From contig CATXEA010000013.1 in assembly GCA_958367245.1 (NCBI GenBank), positions 1-64,000 of the forward strand: 64,000 bases of DNA. Direction: 5' to 3'. The stretch is from an uncultured Blautia sp. (GTDB lineage: Bacteria; Bacillota; Clostridia; Lachnospirales; Lachnospiraceae). Position numbers and translations under genes: made by a program. The notes below the pieces were generated by a model. The model had not been told where the DNA came from. It ran no database searches and was given only the letters and a program-made list of their open reading frames with translations. Of this stretch, positions 1 through 9,157 are shown piece after piece; positions within the stretch are counted from its first letter, which is position 1, and the number at the start of each line of letters is the position of its first letter.

Positions 1-156
1 TCATCTGAGCCTTTTTCTTTTCACTCAGTTTTTCATAACTCACTTGACACTACCGGCCAATATTATTCCACAACAATTGTATATTTCTTTTATTATTATA
101 ACTATATCTCATAGTTTTATCAAGTTATCAGAATTCTTTTTTCAATATAAATAATA

Positions 157-191
157 GGGCATATGAAAAATGAAAGCTTTTTCATATGCCC
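157..191 (-). terminator. Perfect 14-bp hairpin, probable terminator of the Rpn remnant
   Basis: Positions 157-170 and 178-191 are exact reverse complements around a 7-nt loop. The hairpin lies 13 bp past the stop of the broken gene on the minus strand. The tract that follows on that strand is T-rich but interrupted, so termination is plausible, not certain. Positions 1-156 show no gene or clear motif. Confidence 0.45.
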
Positions 192-203
192 AAAACATTC
201 CTC

Positions 204-505
204 TTATGCTGTTTTTTTTGACAGTTCCTGAATTTCTTCCAATGATAAATCCGTCATCTCCGAAATCTCTTCCATTGAATCACGGCCTCTCGCCAACATC
301 TTAATAGCCATGCTTACTGCTTTTCGTGATTTCCTTCTTCTCTTGCCTTTGCACCAGCTTCTGCTGCGACTTCCGCTCTCATACCTTCTAAAAATTTACA
401 CATCTGGTCTCGACCTCCTTCTGTTTCCTTTAAGTATCGGACTTCTTCTGCAAGCAGCGGATTTATGATATCTTCTGCATTTTTGCAGTTAAAATCATGC
501 ATCAA
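204..505 (-). pseudogene. Remnant of Rpn/PD-(D/E)XK transposase-family nuclease (3' part, frameshifted)
   Basis: The minus strand encodes a C-terminal piece typical of the Rpn/YhgA-like PD-(D/E)XK nuclease family: a segment reading EEVRYLKETEGGRDQMCKFL, then, in another frame after about position 340, MLARGRDSMEEISEMTDLS ending at the stop at 204-206. The two halves join only if a frameshift is assumed. The nuclease core is missing upstream, where stops occur before position 505. Such genes are mobile-element-like and common in gut Firmicutes. I read it as a dead 3' fragment. The frame shift and missing core are seen directly; the family call is from memory of the conserved tail. Confidence 0.6.
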
Positions 506-573
506 GAAGCCTTACATGATGTTTCTGTGTTTTCATTATAATAGACATTCTCCGGAAAAATCAACACTGTTTT

Positions 574-1086
574 TTATCTGATAAGCTCAAACGCAATACG
601 CGGGCTTCCATCTTCCGTATAAATTATCCCGCATTTCCTGAATCCATTCTTTTCCAGCACATGCTGCATGACATGATTATTTTCGTGGGTGTCGATGCGC
701 AGATGCGCTGTTTTCTCCCTGCAATATTTCAGTGCTGCCGGAATCAGTCCGTGGGCTTTCCCTGCGCTTGCCACACGGTGGATTACTCCATATGGTTCCT
801 GGGAGCTCCAGCTTCCCTCTTCAATATGAGCATAGGTAGAATCTGCTCCGATTGCAAACATGAATACTCCCTGTAACATACCGGATTGTTCGGCTACATA
901 TAGCTGCCCTTTCTCCAGATCCTCTCTCACTAATTGCTCGGGAGGATAATTACTGCCCCACTGGGTTTCATTTCCCGTCTGGCGCATAAATGCGCGGGCT
1001 GTTTCATAAATCTGTAAAATCTCCGACAACTCCTCTTCCCTTGCCTTACGTATGATAAAATCCTGATTTTGCTGTTTTTTCTCCAT
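574..1086 (-). CDS. GNAT-family N-acetyltransferase
   Basis: A 170-residue protein with the GNAT layout: N-terminal IIRKAREEELSEILQIYE, a central strand followed by VIHRVASAGKAHGLI (acetyl-CoA loop region), then LRIDTHENNHVMQHVLEKNG and a C-terminal strand. The substrate cannot be told from sequence. I chose the ATG at 1086 because a GGAGAA ribosome site lies 9 nt upstream (1096-1101). A longer reading from 1128 would overlap the upstream pseudouridine synthase gene and has no clear ribosome site. It follows that gene closely and may be cotranscribed. Confidence 0.8.
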   Translation of the reverse strand: MEKKQQNQDFIIRKAREEELSEILQIYETARAFMRQTGNETQWGSNYPPEQLVREDLEKGQLYVAEQSGMLQGVFMFAIGADSTYAHIEEGSWSSQEPYGVIHRVASAGKAHGLIPAALKYCREKTAHLRIDTHENNHVMQHVLEKNGFRKCGIIYTEDGSPRIAFELIR

Positions 1087-1115
1087 ATCTCGTAGTTCTC
1101 CAAATAATTTTATTT

Positions 1116-2099
1116 TCATGACTTGCAAGTCTGTCTCTTTTCCTCTGGCACTGCACTGAAACCATATATTCCTTCCGCATTCAAAAGCTCTCTGTCCGCC
1201 TTACAAAAATCCTCCGGAAACGGAGCGGAAACACAAATACTTTCTCCGGTAAAGGGATGCTGCAGCCTCACCTCTCCGGCGTGTAGTGCAGCCCTTGAAA
1301 ATAATGGCGATACACGTTCTTTTTCCTCGTACAACTGATCTCCCAAAAGTGTATGCCCCAGCCAGTTCATATGTACCCGAATCTGATGCGTTCGTCCTGT
1401 TTTCAACCTGAGACGCACCAGCGCCATATTTTCATAATTTCTTACTGCTTCATACAACGTTACTGCCGGCTTTCCCTCTGCACACACCTGCATCTTAATC
1501 CGTTCCCTTCCTTTTCCGCATCCCACAGCCCCAATAGGTTCACAGATGATTCCCCTTTTGTTCTCCATTTTTCCCGCGACAAAGGCATAATATATTTTTT
1601 CAAAAGTACCATTTTCTCTCTGGGCAGAAAGGCGTGATGCAGCAATCTGGTTTTTTGCAAATACAACAACGCCTGACGTTTCCATATCCAGCCTTCCGAC
1701 AGGCCGGATTAAAGGAGTCTTTTCATGTTTGAGAGCATATGCATACACCAGATTGCAAAGAGAACGGGCGGCATGACGACCTGTAGGCTGAGTAGGAATC
1801 ATGGGCGGTTTATTGACAATAAGCATATCTTCATCCTCATACAGTACGCAAAGGCTTCCCTCTGACGGAAGCAGGATATTGGAAGTCTTTTCTTCTTCAA
1901 AAGAAACCGTCAGACAATCCCCTTTTTTCACCTTCTGATTTACACGCACTTTTTCTCCATTGAGACAGATTCCGTTTTCCTGAAATTTCGCTCTGCTTAT
2001 TTCCCGCTTTGATAAATGAAATTCCCTTTTCAGCAGTTGCTCTACAGAGATATCTTCCAGTTCTTCCCCAATAGAAAGTGTAAATATTTTTTTCGCCAC
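1116..2099 (-). CDS. RluA-family 23S rRNA/tRNA pseudouridine synthase
   Basis: About 327 residues. An S4 RNA-binding domain lies at the N-terminus (roughly residues 15-60, with a SKREISRAKFQENG stretch), followed by the RluA catalytic domain. The catalytic Asp sits in GRLDMETSGVVVFAKN. The family converts uridine to pseudouridine in rRNA or tRNA; the exact site is not predictable here. Start: a GTG at 2099, preceded by AAGGAG with 8-nt spacing. An ATG three codons earlier overlaps the ribosome site itself, and the open frame extends further to 2165 without support. Confidence 0.88.
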   Translation of the reverse strand: MAKKIFTLSIGEELEDISVEQLLKREFHLSKREISRAKFQENGICLNGEKVRVNQKVKKGDCLTVSFEEEKTSNILLPSEGSLCVLYEDEDMLIVNKPPMIPTQPTGRHAARSLCNLVYAYALKHEKTPLIRPVGRLDMETSGVVVFAKNQIAASRLSAQRENGTFEKIYYAFVAGKMENKRGIICEPIGAVGCGKGRERIKMQVCAEGKPAVTLYEAVRNYENMALVRLRLKTGRTHQIRVHMNWLGHTLLGDQLYEEKERVSPLFSRAALHAGEVRLQHPFTGESICVSAPFPEDFCKADRELLNAEGIYGFSAVPEEKRQTCKS

Positions 2100-2192
2100 T
2101 CTGTTCATCTCCTTTCTTACTGATATGTATCCGAAAAAATACCGGATTAAGATTTTGTCTCTCAATCCGGTATACTCTAAAGTGTTCCTGAA

Positions 2193-3881
2193 TTAAGCAG
2201 CGTCTGCCTCCGGAACAACTGTAACTCCTTCTGTTTCCACGCTTCCTTCGGCGCTGCCCGCAGCTCCTTCTACAGATACCACGGTATTGGCAGGTTCTGC
2301 TTCATTGTAGGAAATCGTAATCCGATCTCCAACATCGTATTTAACGATACCAAGAAAATCCGTAATCGGCACATCAAAAATCTGATCGTCATGTCCTTCC
2401 AGTACGATATAATAATGGGTATTTCCATCAATAACGCCCTGCGCCATACGTTTAATTACACCGGAAACCTTTTTCGTATTTTCTCCGGCAACTGCGGCGC
2501 TGCTTCCCCTGATCATCTTCAGATATGTTTTTTCACACTGTTTTACAGTATCTCCGATTGCTACATTCTGATATTTCTGGATATTCAGCATGGCGTATTT
2601 TTTTACCAGTCCTGCATTGTCCTTCAGAGCAATAAAATACGTAGGTTCATCCGCGATATTTAAAAGCAGCGGGAAGGTTGCCTTATATCCAAGGTTCTGC
2701 ACCTGACCTTCTGCAGATTCCATGGCAGAATACTCCTCTGCTCCCGGTATCTCATAATACTTTGTTTCTTTTGTTCTCTGATTCATAAGAACAAAACCTA
2801 CGTTAGAGCGGTCGCCGCTTACAGAGGTAACTCCTGTATATACCCATACGTCATCGTCAATGGCAAGATAATTATATCCCTCTGTTGTTTTCAGACATCC
2901 TTTCTGCCCCATAACGCTATTGATAAATCCGTTAATCAGTGTTCCATGATAATTGTAAAGCTCTACCAGAAGCTCTGCCGGATACGCGCGGTCTACCCAT
3001 GTAGGGCAATCCTCGATTTTATAGTCCTTACAATCACCGGTCACTGCATTACACAGAACCACTCTTCCGATGGTCTGTCCGCCAAAAAGTCCTATATTGA
3101 ACTTCTTTACAGGACATACCCAGTAAGGAGTTCCTTCTTCATCAATCTCGAAACTGAGCTGGTCAAAAATATACGTAGGATATTTGAAACGCAGATGTCT
3201 GTAAATATTTCTGTTAAAGTACTCTGCTTCCGAATACCGGATGCCGTCCTTCATTTTCACCAGCTCAGTATTCTGCGTTGCCATATCAATCGTGATATAA
3301 GCCGGAATACCCTGTCTCATATTTGTCAGCCATTTAATCGGGCTTGCATACACCAGCGGAGTGACGCGAACCGGACGTCCCTGATAATTAATCTGGGAGT
3401 AAAGATTGCTTACCTCAAACTGTGATACCATGTCCACCATACTACCCATTTTACGGTTTCCAAGAAGCGCTGCCGATTCCTTGTCAAGAAGAGGAATCTG
3501 GTCATAGCTGATCTGCTGGATATCCTCTGTGAAATCTCCTGTTTCCGGAACCATAAGATCCCGATATTTCTTTGCATTGACGATCGGTGAGGAAAGAATG
3601 CTTCCTCCAACATAAATAAGAACCAGAAGTCCCGCCAGCCCGACTCCCAGCTTTAAAAGCTTAAACTGTCGGATTTCTCCCGGAGAATGCACTCCCTTTT
3701 TTCCTGCATAAAGCAGCAGACAAAAAATAACAAAGGCAATGAGAAATCCCCAGAATCCACTGGCATGGATATTAATGGCAGGAATTGCCACATAATAATA
3801 AGCGCATGCTGCCAGAATAATCACCAACAGCATAAGGATTTTGCCTTTCTTTCCAGAACCGGATGATTTTTTCCTGTTCAT
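2193..3881 (-). CDS. Conserved membrane protein of unknown function with large extracytoplasmic domain
   Basis: 562 residues. Basic N-terminus (MNRKKSSGSGKKGK), then three hydrophobic segments near residues 15-35, 38-60 and 75-100, then about 440 mostly polar residues likely outside the membrane, ending in an acidic Ala/Glu/Val-rich tail. I recognise no catalytic motif. The final 80 residues (VSGVIKRMAQGVIDGNTHYYIVLEG onward) look like a small beta-barrel. Proteins of this shape recur in Lachnospiraceae, but I know no function. The ATG at 3881 has GGGAGG 9 nt upstream; a frame extension to 3977 lacks a ribosome site. It is transcribed away from the DUF2726 gene. Confidence 0.75.
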   Translation of the reverse strand: MNRKKSSGSGKKGKILMLLVIILAACAYYYVAIPAINIHASGFWGFLIAFVIFCLLLYAGKKGVHSPGEIRQFKLLKLGVGLAGLLVLIYVGGSILSSPIVNAKKYRDLMVPETGDFTEDIQQISYDQIPLLDKESAALLGNRKMGSMVDMVSQFEVSNLYSQINYQGRPVRVTPLVYASPIKWLTNMRQGIPAYITIDMATQNTELVKMKDGIRYSEAEYFNRNIYRHLRFKYPTYIFDQLSFEIDEEGTPYWVCPVKKFNIGLFGGQTIGRVVLCNAVTGDCKDYKIEDCPTWVDRAYPAELLVELYNYHGTLINGFINSVMGQKGCLKTTEGYNYLAIDDDVWVYTGVTSVSGDRSNVGFVLMNQRTKETKYYEIPGAEEYSAMESAEGQVQNLGYKATFPLLLNIADEPTYFIALKDNAGLVKKYAMLNIQKYQNVAIGDTVKQCEKTYLKMIRGSSAAVAGENTKKVSGVIKRMAQGVIDGNTHYYIVLEGHDDQIFDVPITDFLGIVKYDVGDRITISYNEAEPANTVVSVEGAAGSAEGSVETEGVTVVPEADAA

Positions 3882-4024
3882 AAATAATACCTCCCTTTTT
3901 TCAGATATACGACTGTATTTTTCTACAGTCTTTCCGAGATTGTAGGATATTGTATCATCTTTTCTCGAAAAAGTCACCTGTTCATCTCAGATGGGGAGCT
4001 ATTATATTGCATTATATTATTTTC

Positions 4025-4053
4025 TTGCAATTTTCCCATAAATCATTTACAAT
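4025..4053 (+). promoter_or_regulatory. Sigma-A-type promoter for the DUF2726 gene
   Basis: TTGCAA (4025-4030), a 17-nt spacer and TACAAT (4048-4053) on the plus strand, about 50 bp before the start codon at 4106, where GGAGGTGACA provides the ribosome site. Confidence 0.6.
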
Positions 4054-4105
4054 AAAGCATATTACAGAATATATGTTCGAGTATAATTTATGGAGGTGAC
4101 AACAG

Positions 4106-4561
4106 ATGGAAACTCTTTGGTACATTCCCTGCATATGTATCGGCTTACTTTTGCTTGTACTGCTCTTTCTTTTATATCGTAAAAAGAACTACTATCCCTA
4201 TGCAGCCAAACATCTCCTTACGAAAAGGGAGTACCGTTTTTATCTCCTTTTGCGTGAAGTGGCTGACGAATATCATTATATTATCTGCCCCAAGGTCGGC
4301 GTTAAGGATTTATTGGCTGTGACAGATAAAAGACAGTACATGAAGTATTTTCACAAAATAGCTCAAAAACATGTGGATTTCGTAATTTGCGATAGGGATC
4401 TTCATGTGCTTTTTGCGCTGGAATTAGATGACAGCACCCATGACACAAGAGAAGCTCGAAAGCGGGATCACTTAAAAGACAAAGCCTTTGCTGCTGCCGG
4501 AGTCCCTTTAAAAAGGATTACGGAAATTGACCAGCGTCAGATACGAAAGCTTTTCCGTTGA
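4106..4561 (+). CDS. Membrane-anchored DUF2726 protein
   Basis: 151 residues. One hydrophobic segment at residues 3-23 is followed by a basic RKKNYYPY stretch, placing the rest in the cytoplasm. The C-terminal domain matches DUF2726: LTKREYRFYLLLREV, then HVDFVICDRDLHVLFALELDDSTHD and a KDKAFAAAGVPLKRI helix-strand. The spaced D, E-L-D-D and K residues resemble a PD-(D/E)XK nuclease fold, which is how this family is usually viewed; activity is unproven. A gene of its own, convergent with the alcohol dehydrogenase gene, with a clear promoter and ribosome site. Confidence 0.78.
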   Translation: METLWYIPCICIGLLLLVLLFLLYRKKNYYPYAAKHLLTKREYRFYLLLREVADEYHYIICPKVGVKDLLAVTDKRQYMKYFHKIAQKHVDFVICDRDLHVLFALELDDSTHDTREARKRDHLKDKAFAAAGVPLKRITEIDQRQIRKLFR

Positions 4562-4577
4562 AAATCAGGCAATTCCG

Positions 4578-5615
4578 TTATTTTTCTGTAATTGCAATTT
4601 TAATAACCCCATCCAACCGGTTCTCAAAAATACGATAGGCTTCTTCAATGTCTGCCAGGGCAAAGTGATGGGTGATAAGAGGTGTAGTATCAATTTTTCC
4701 CTCTGCAATTAATTTCAGAATTTCAGCACAGTCACAGCCATCCACACCACCTGTTTTGAAAGTCAGGTTTTTTCCGTACATCTGCGGAAGAGGAAGTGTC
4801 TGTGCTTCGTCATAAAGCGCCACAACTGTCACTGTCGCGTTCGGACGGGCGCACTTCCATGCAAGTTCAAATGTGTTTCCTGCACCGGCTACTTCCAGTA
4901 CAACATCTGCACCGCCGTGGTCAGAGTGTTCCTGTACATATTTCTCACATTCTTCCGGCGTACAGGTCAGAACCTGCTCATAATGTTTCTGTACAAATTT
5001 TCTTCTTGCTTCTTCTTTCTCACAGACGATAATGCGCTTCGGTTTTTTTAACATTACGCATAATAAGGTACAAATTCCTGTCGGGCCTGCTCCGATAATC
5101 AGCACTGTATCTTCCGGCGTAATTTCTGATATCCGCGCTGCCCAGAATCCTGTCGCAAGTACGTCTCCCACAAAGAGCGCCTGTTCGTCTGTCACAGAAT
5201 CCGGAATTTTGTTTAATCCCTGGTCTGCATAAGGAACCCGGACATATTCTGCCTGTCCGCCGTCAATCCGGCATCCAAGCGCCCAGCCGCCATCAGGATC
5301 TGTGCAGTTATTTACATAACCATTCCTGCAGAAAAAGCACTCTCCGCAAAAAGTTTCCACATTCACCGTCACTCTGTCTCCGGGCTGAACAGTTGTCACT
5401 TCATCCCCGATTTGTTCTACAATTCCCACCATTTCATGTCCCACCGTGATTCCCGGAACTGCTCTCGGTACGGAGCCATGTTTGATATGAAGGTCACTTG
5501 TACAAATAGAGCCAAGTGTGACACGGACAATGGCATCCCGGGGATTCAGAAGCTCCGGTTTCGGCTTTTCTATCAGCTTAAATTTTCCATGTTCCATATA
5601 AGTTAAGGCTTTCAT
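4578..5615 (-). CDS. Zinc-dependent medium-chain alcohol dehydrogenase
   Basis: 345 residues, the usual MDR length. Catalytic zinc ligands fit ICTSD (Cys near 38) and VGHEMVG (His-Glu near 60). The structural zinc site is complete, with four Cys in CGECFFCRNGYVNNC. The NAD(P) fold shows GAGPTGICTL. The domain order is that of threonine/sorbitol/formaldehyde-type dehydrogenases. The substrate is not evident. The ATG at 5615 follows an AAGGGGGAT ribosome site. The DHFR-like gene lies just upstream with a 19-bp gap, so the two may form a small operon. Confidence 0.87.
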   Translation of the reverse strand: MKALTYMEHGKFKLIEKPKPELLNPRDAIVRVTLGSICTSDLHIKHGSVPRAVPGITVGHEMVGIVEQIGDEVTTVQPGDRVTVNVETFCGECFFCRNGYVNNCTDPDGGWALGCRIDGGQAEYVRVPYADQGLNKIPDSVTDEQALFVGDVLATGFWAARISEITPEDTVLIIGAGPTGICTLLCVMLKKPKRIIVCEKEEARRKFVQKHYEQVLTCTPEECEKYVQEHSDHGGADVVLEVAGAGNTFELAWKCARPNATVTVVALYDEAQTLPLPQMYGKNLTFKTGGVDGCDCAEILKLIAEGKIDTTPLITHHFALADIEEAYRIFENRLDGVIKIAITEK

Positions 5616-5634
5616 TATAATATCCCCCTTATTT

Positions 5635-6195
5635 TTATAATCTTCGTGTGTACACCAGATCTGTCATGCCATTATTGACCTGGGTGTGAATAAGTTTTAA
5701 TTCAATTCTGGATTTCCCATTCTCAAAGAGCCGGATTCCGGAACCTAAAAGGGTCGGGATTACTGTGATATAATAACAGTCGATCAAATCCGCATTTATC
5801 AACTGCTGTACAAGACTTGCTCCTCCGCAGACCCAAATCCCTTTCCCTTTTTCTTCTTTTAATTTTTTTATCAGATCAGCAGGCGCTGTATTTACAAAAT
5901 GAATATTTTCGGAAGATTTCTGTTCCTTATGTGTGAAAACATAAGTTGTAAAATCATCGTATACCCACTCATCCGGTGAAAGTTCTGTGACGATTTGATG
6001 ATAGGTGTTCCATCCCATGAGCACCGTATCAATATCTTTAACAAAGGCAGAATACGTATCAATTGTCTCTGCTTCCTCATCCTGTCCTCCCAGCCAGTCA
6101 ACACCGCCTTTGCTGTCCGCAATATATCCGTCAAGGCTCATTGCTATAAACAGGGTGACCTTCCTATCCTCTTTATCCTGAATTTGTTTTTCCAT
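5635..6195 (-). CDS. Dihydrofolate reductase-family (RibD C-terminal-like) protein
   Basis: About 186 residues. It starts with the family strand VTLFIAMSLDGYIAD, followed by GGVDWL, MGWNTYHQI, a GKGIWVCGGASLVQQL nucleotide-binding loop and TLLGSGIRLF near the C-terminus. Proteins of this group use NADPH on varied, mostly unknown substrates; they are not the housekeeping FolA. The start is uncertain. AAGGAGG lies 14 nt before the ATG at 6195; an ATG at 6219 lies just ahead of that site and has no ribosome site of its own. Confidence 0.8.
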   Translation of the reverse strand: MEKQIQDKEDRKVTLFIAMSLDGYIADSKGGVDWLGGQDEEAETIDTYSAFVKDIDTVLMGWNTYHQIVTELSPDEWVYDDFTTYVFTHKEQKSSENIHFVNTAPADLIKKLKEEKGKGIWVCGGASLVQQLINADLIDCYYITVIPTLLGSGIRLFENGKSRIELKLIHTQVNNGMTDLVYTRRL

Positions 6196-6329
6196 AATCT
6201 GCTTTACATCCTCCTTCATTTTTTCAAAAAATGTTTCTATTTCTAGACACTTTTTTTAAGAAAAAGAAAAGCCCCTCTCTTTTTCGAGATTGGGTCTTCT
6301 CCTGAAAGTTCCTTTTCTGCATCTGAAAA

Positions 6330-6515
6330 TCAGTCTTTTAATCTACAGACCATATCCCAGTGCGCTTCTGCTGAATTGAAGTTCTCAGGGATAATATCTG
6401 CCGGAGTGATTGTAATTCTGTCATCAATCAAAGTATCACCGTTTTCATAGTCCGCATCCGGCTGGATTTCTTCCAAATTTTCAGTTAGTACACGATTACA
6501 TGCCGTACAGCCTCT
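6330..6515 (-). pseudogene. Gene remnant, 3' end only
   Basis: In the 400-bp gap between the DHFR-like gene and the sigma-factor gene, the minus strand has an open frame of about 61 codons with coding-like composition. It runs RGCTACNRVLTENLEEIQP to SAEAHWDMVCRLKD before the stop at 6330-6332. It is preceded in frame by a TAA (6516-6518) and has no start codon or ribosome site, so it looks like the tail of a lost gene. I cannot name the family with confidence. The rest of the gap shows nothing clear. Confidence 0.4.
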
Positions 6516-6643
6516 TTAAGTATATCGTTTCTATCAGTGAATGCAAGTGTTTTTCGTAACTAATTTGTACTTTATTGCCTCTATTTCTTTATAAATCGAT
6601 AAATTCATGCTACAATTATATTATTATGTAAAGGAGGAATAGT

Positions 6644-7435
6644 ATGTCAAAGCAACGTAGTGATTTTGAGACAAATCTGACTATTATAAGAAAACTCAAA
6701 GCTTCAGCCAAACGGACAAATGAGCAGGAGGAAGAACTCCAAAAATTGCTTCTTTTCCTTTTTAATTCTATTAAACAATATGGTTTTTTTCTATTAAATT
6801 CCTTTCTGGCTTCAGGAAATAATGCTTTCAGCAGAAAAGACCGTGAAGATTTTGAACATGATTTAATGGTCAGCTTTCTTACATATATCGACAAATACGA
6901 TGCTAGTATTTCATGTCCGACCACTTACTTCAAAGGTCCCTTTATTGAAGCTATACGCAATCACTGTTATTACATATTTGGAATAACTCCTTATTATTTT
7001 TCTATTTATAAAGACATTACAAAGCGAATTGGATTTTGGGATTCAGATAACACTCCTTCCATTGCTGATATATTGAATGCCTGCCCACATTTATCTGCCC
7101 TTACAGTCAAAAATTTGCTAGAGGTTCTTGAGCACAGCAGGCATATCTCTCTCGATTCTTTAGATCCTTTTCCTACTGCTAATTCTCCCTCTGCTGAAGA
7201 TTCTTTTATGTATACTGAAGAGGAAAATTGTTTAATACAAACTATTTGCGAAATTTTAACCAACGAAGAAAAAGAAGTTTTTTTATGTGTTGTGAATCTT
7301 GGGGGATCAAAAAGACTTACTTATAAGCAGGCTGGTGAAATTCTGGGACTAAATCCATGTCAGGTGTCCAGAATATATAAAAAATCAGTTCAAAAGCTTG
7401 CTGTAAACCCTAAAATTTCTTCTATGAAAAAATGA
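6644..7435 (+). CDS. Sigma-70-family RNA polymerase sigma factor (orphan)
   Basis: 263 residues. The middle (about 70-115) resembles sigma region 2 (DFEHDLMVSFLTYIDKYD, then a TYFKGPFIEAIRNHC segment). The C-terminus (about 205-250) has a region 4 helix-turn-helix: TNEEKEVFLCVV, LTYKQAGEILGLNPCQVSRI. The region between is long, unlike compact ECF factors. AAAGGAGGAATAGT precedes the ATG. No anti-sigma gene lies beside it. AT-rich codon use differs from its neighbours and fits a mobile-element origin. Its stop codon TGA (7433-7435) overlaps the outer inverted repeat of the IS, so the last residues may have been altered by the insertion. Confidence 0.72.
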   Translation: MSKQRSDFETNLTIIRKLKASAKRTNEQEEELQKLLLFLFNSIKQYGFFLLNSFLASGNNAFSRKDREDFEHDLMVSFLTYIDKYDASISCPTTYFKGPFIEAIRNHCYYIFGITPYYFSIYKDITKRIGFWDSDNTPSIADILNACPHLSALTVKNLLEVLEHSRHISLDSLDPFPTANSPSAEDSFMYTEEENCLIQTICEILTNEEKEVFLCVVNLGGSKRLTYKQAGEILGLNPCQVSRIYKKSVQKLAVNPKISSMKK

Positions 7436-7437
7436 AG

Positions 7438-7480
7438 GGGCTGTGAAAAAACTCGATAGAGTTTTTTCGCAGCCCTCTTT
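7438..7480 (+). terminator. Hairpin in the IS left end, likely terminates the sigma-factor gene
   Basis: Arms 7438-7453 and 7460-7475 pair with one mismatch around a 6-nt loop; a CTTTTTGCTTTTG tract follows on the plus strand. Directly after the sigma-factor stop codon. Confidence 0.6.
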
Positions 7481-7563
7481 TTGCTTTTGTTGTGTATAAA
7501 TTGCTAGAATCCTACGCCGAAAAGGCGCACTCCCCCTACCCCATAGAGATTCTCTTTTTAAAT

Positions 7564-9138
7564 CTATGCGGCAGTTCTATTTCTCATCTTTTTGTTCTGA
7601 TATTTGTATAGATTATGTCCTATTGCCACAAGTAAAACTTCTAGTTTAACCGAATGAATACCCCTTCGGACAATTCTCTTGTACCAACGGTCATTTTTCA
7701 TGATTCCGAAAGTGCCTTCTGCTTGTATCGAACGGTTCATTCGTAACAGCGCACCATGAATACTTTCTAAGTTTTCGATTACTTCCTGATGCATTGCAGT
7801 GAGTTCCTGATTGATCCGAACAGTTCGATTTTTAGCTGTTTTCTTACATTTCTCTGCATATGGACATCCGCTGCAATCTTCACATTCATACAGTTCTTCC
7901 TTGCGTCCGTATTGATTTCCCCTCACACTTCTTCTGTATAAAAGATGAAATGCTTTATCGTTAGGACATCTCATGACACCTTGTTCATCAATTCTAAAAT
8001 TAACTGCACGAAAGGGATCTTCATGATACTTGCGTTCCTTGGTTTCCTTTTTAAACATTGGAAACTTCATATACTTTTCCATTCCGTTCTGTTCGCAAAA
8101 AATATAGTTGTTATATGATCCGTAGCCAGCATCTGCCACAGGATACTTGGGATAGAAGCCATACGTTTGTTTGAAGTGCTTCATCAAAGGAATGAAACAG
8201 TCCATATCGGAACGATAATGGTTCACGTCAACAACTGCGATATATTCATCTGCTACACCAATCTGTACATTGTATGCCGGCAGAAGCTGATCATTGCCCA
8301 TGTAATCCGTTTTGATGCGCATAAAGGTAGCTGATTTATCTGTTTTAGAATAGCTGTTACGATCAGGACCACAAATGTCAATTCTTTCTATATATTCCTG
8401 AAGTTTCTGACAGAAACCAGTCAAATGTTCATAATGACGCTGCTCTTTGGATTTTCTCTTTCCGCTTCCGTAAACAAATGTACTGATATCCAGATCCCAT
8501 AAAAGCATTAGCTGATCAATGATTTCATTCAGATAATCTGGTACATACTCAGAATTCGTTGAAATCTGTACTCCACTCCATGCGATTTCTTTGTTGATTT
8601 CCTCAATCTCCCCAGTGATTTTTTCATAAAGCTTGTAACGGAACTTTTCGGTAGCCTTCTTCCAAACCCAGGTATATTTGTTGGCGTTTGCTTCAAACTT
8701 GGAACCATCGATGTAGATATGTTGCAAATCCACATGCTCTTCGTTGAAGATCGCTTGATTGATGTCGTCAAAAATGTTTTCAATCTTATCCTGAAGGACT
8801 TCGTTGATGAAATATCCAAATGTTCGGTATGATGGAGTCTGGTGATCCATGAGATACATGAATCTGATATTGACTTTGCAGTTGTCTTCCAGTTCTCTCA
8901 GGGAGCAGTAGCCGCTGGTCATAAATCCGAAAAGTACTGTTTTTAACATGTTGACCGGATTATATCTGAGCCGTCCAGTTGTGTACTCCGGAATATCTGT
9001 CAGATACTTATTTAAATCGATTCCTCCCATCAATCTGTCAAATGTTAAAACAGGATCCAGCAGATCCAAACAATCTGAAAGAAACAGTGGTAAATATCCT
9101 TGTTTTGGATTATTATAATTTATAGTTGAAGTTTTCAT
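7564..9138 (-). CDS. IS1182-family transposase
   Basis: 524 residues, full family length. The N-terminal part has the DUF772-like segment RYNPVNMLKTVLFGFMTSG and CSLRELEDNC. The DDE core includes HIYIDGSKFEANANKYTWVW, a conserved VADAGYGSYNN, and a Cys-rich YECEDCSGCPYAEKC stretch. The C-terminus carries RSIQAEGTFGIMKNDRWYKR, with the catalytic Glu. It cuts and rejoins the IS ends. No frameshift or stop interrupts it, so it may be active. Confidence 0.92.
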   Translation of the reverse strand: MKTSTINYNNPKQGYLPLFLSDCLDLLDPVLTFDRLMGGIDLNKYLTDIPEYTTGRLRYNPVNMLKTVLFGFMTSGYCSLRELEDNCKVNIRFMYLMDHQTPSYRTFGYFINEVLQDKIENIFDDINQAIFNEEHVDLQHIYIDGSKFEANANKYTWVWKKATEKFRYKLYEKITGEIEEINKEIAWSGVQISTNSEYVPDYLNEIIDQLMLLWDLDISTFVYGSGKRKSKEQRHYEHLTGFCQKLQEYIERIDICGPDRNSYSKTDKSATFMRIKTDYMGNDQLLPAYNVQIGVADEYIAVVDVNHYRSDMDCFIPLMKHFKQTYGFYPKYPVADAGYGSYNNYIFCEQNGMEKYMKFPMFKKETKERKYHEDPFRAVNFRIDEQGVMRCPNDKAFHLLYRRSVRGNQYGRKEELYECEDCSGCPYAEKCKKTAKNRTVRINQELTAMHQEVIENLESIHGALLRMNRSIQAEGTFGIMKNDRWYKRIVRRGIHSVKLEVLLVAIGHNLYKYQNKKMRNRTAA

Positions 9139-9157
9139 CGCAAGTTAATTTTAACAT

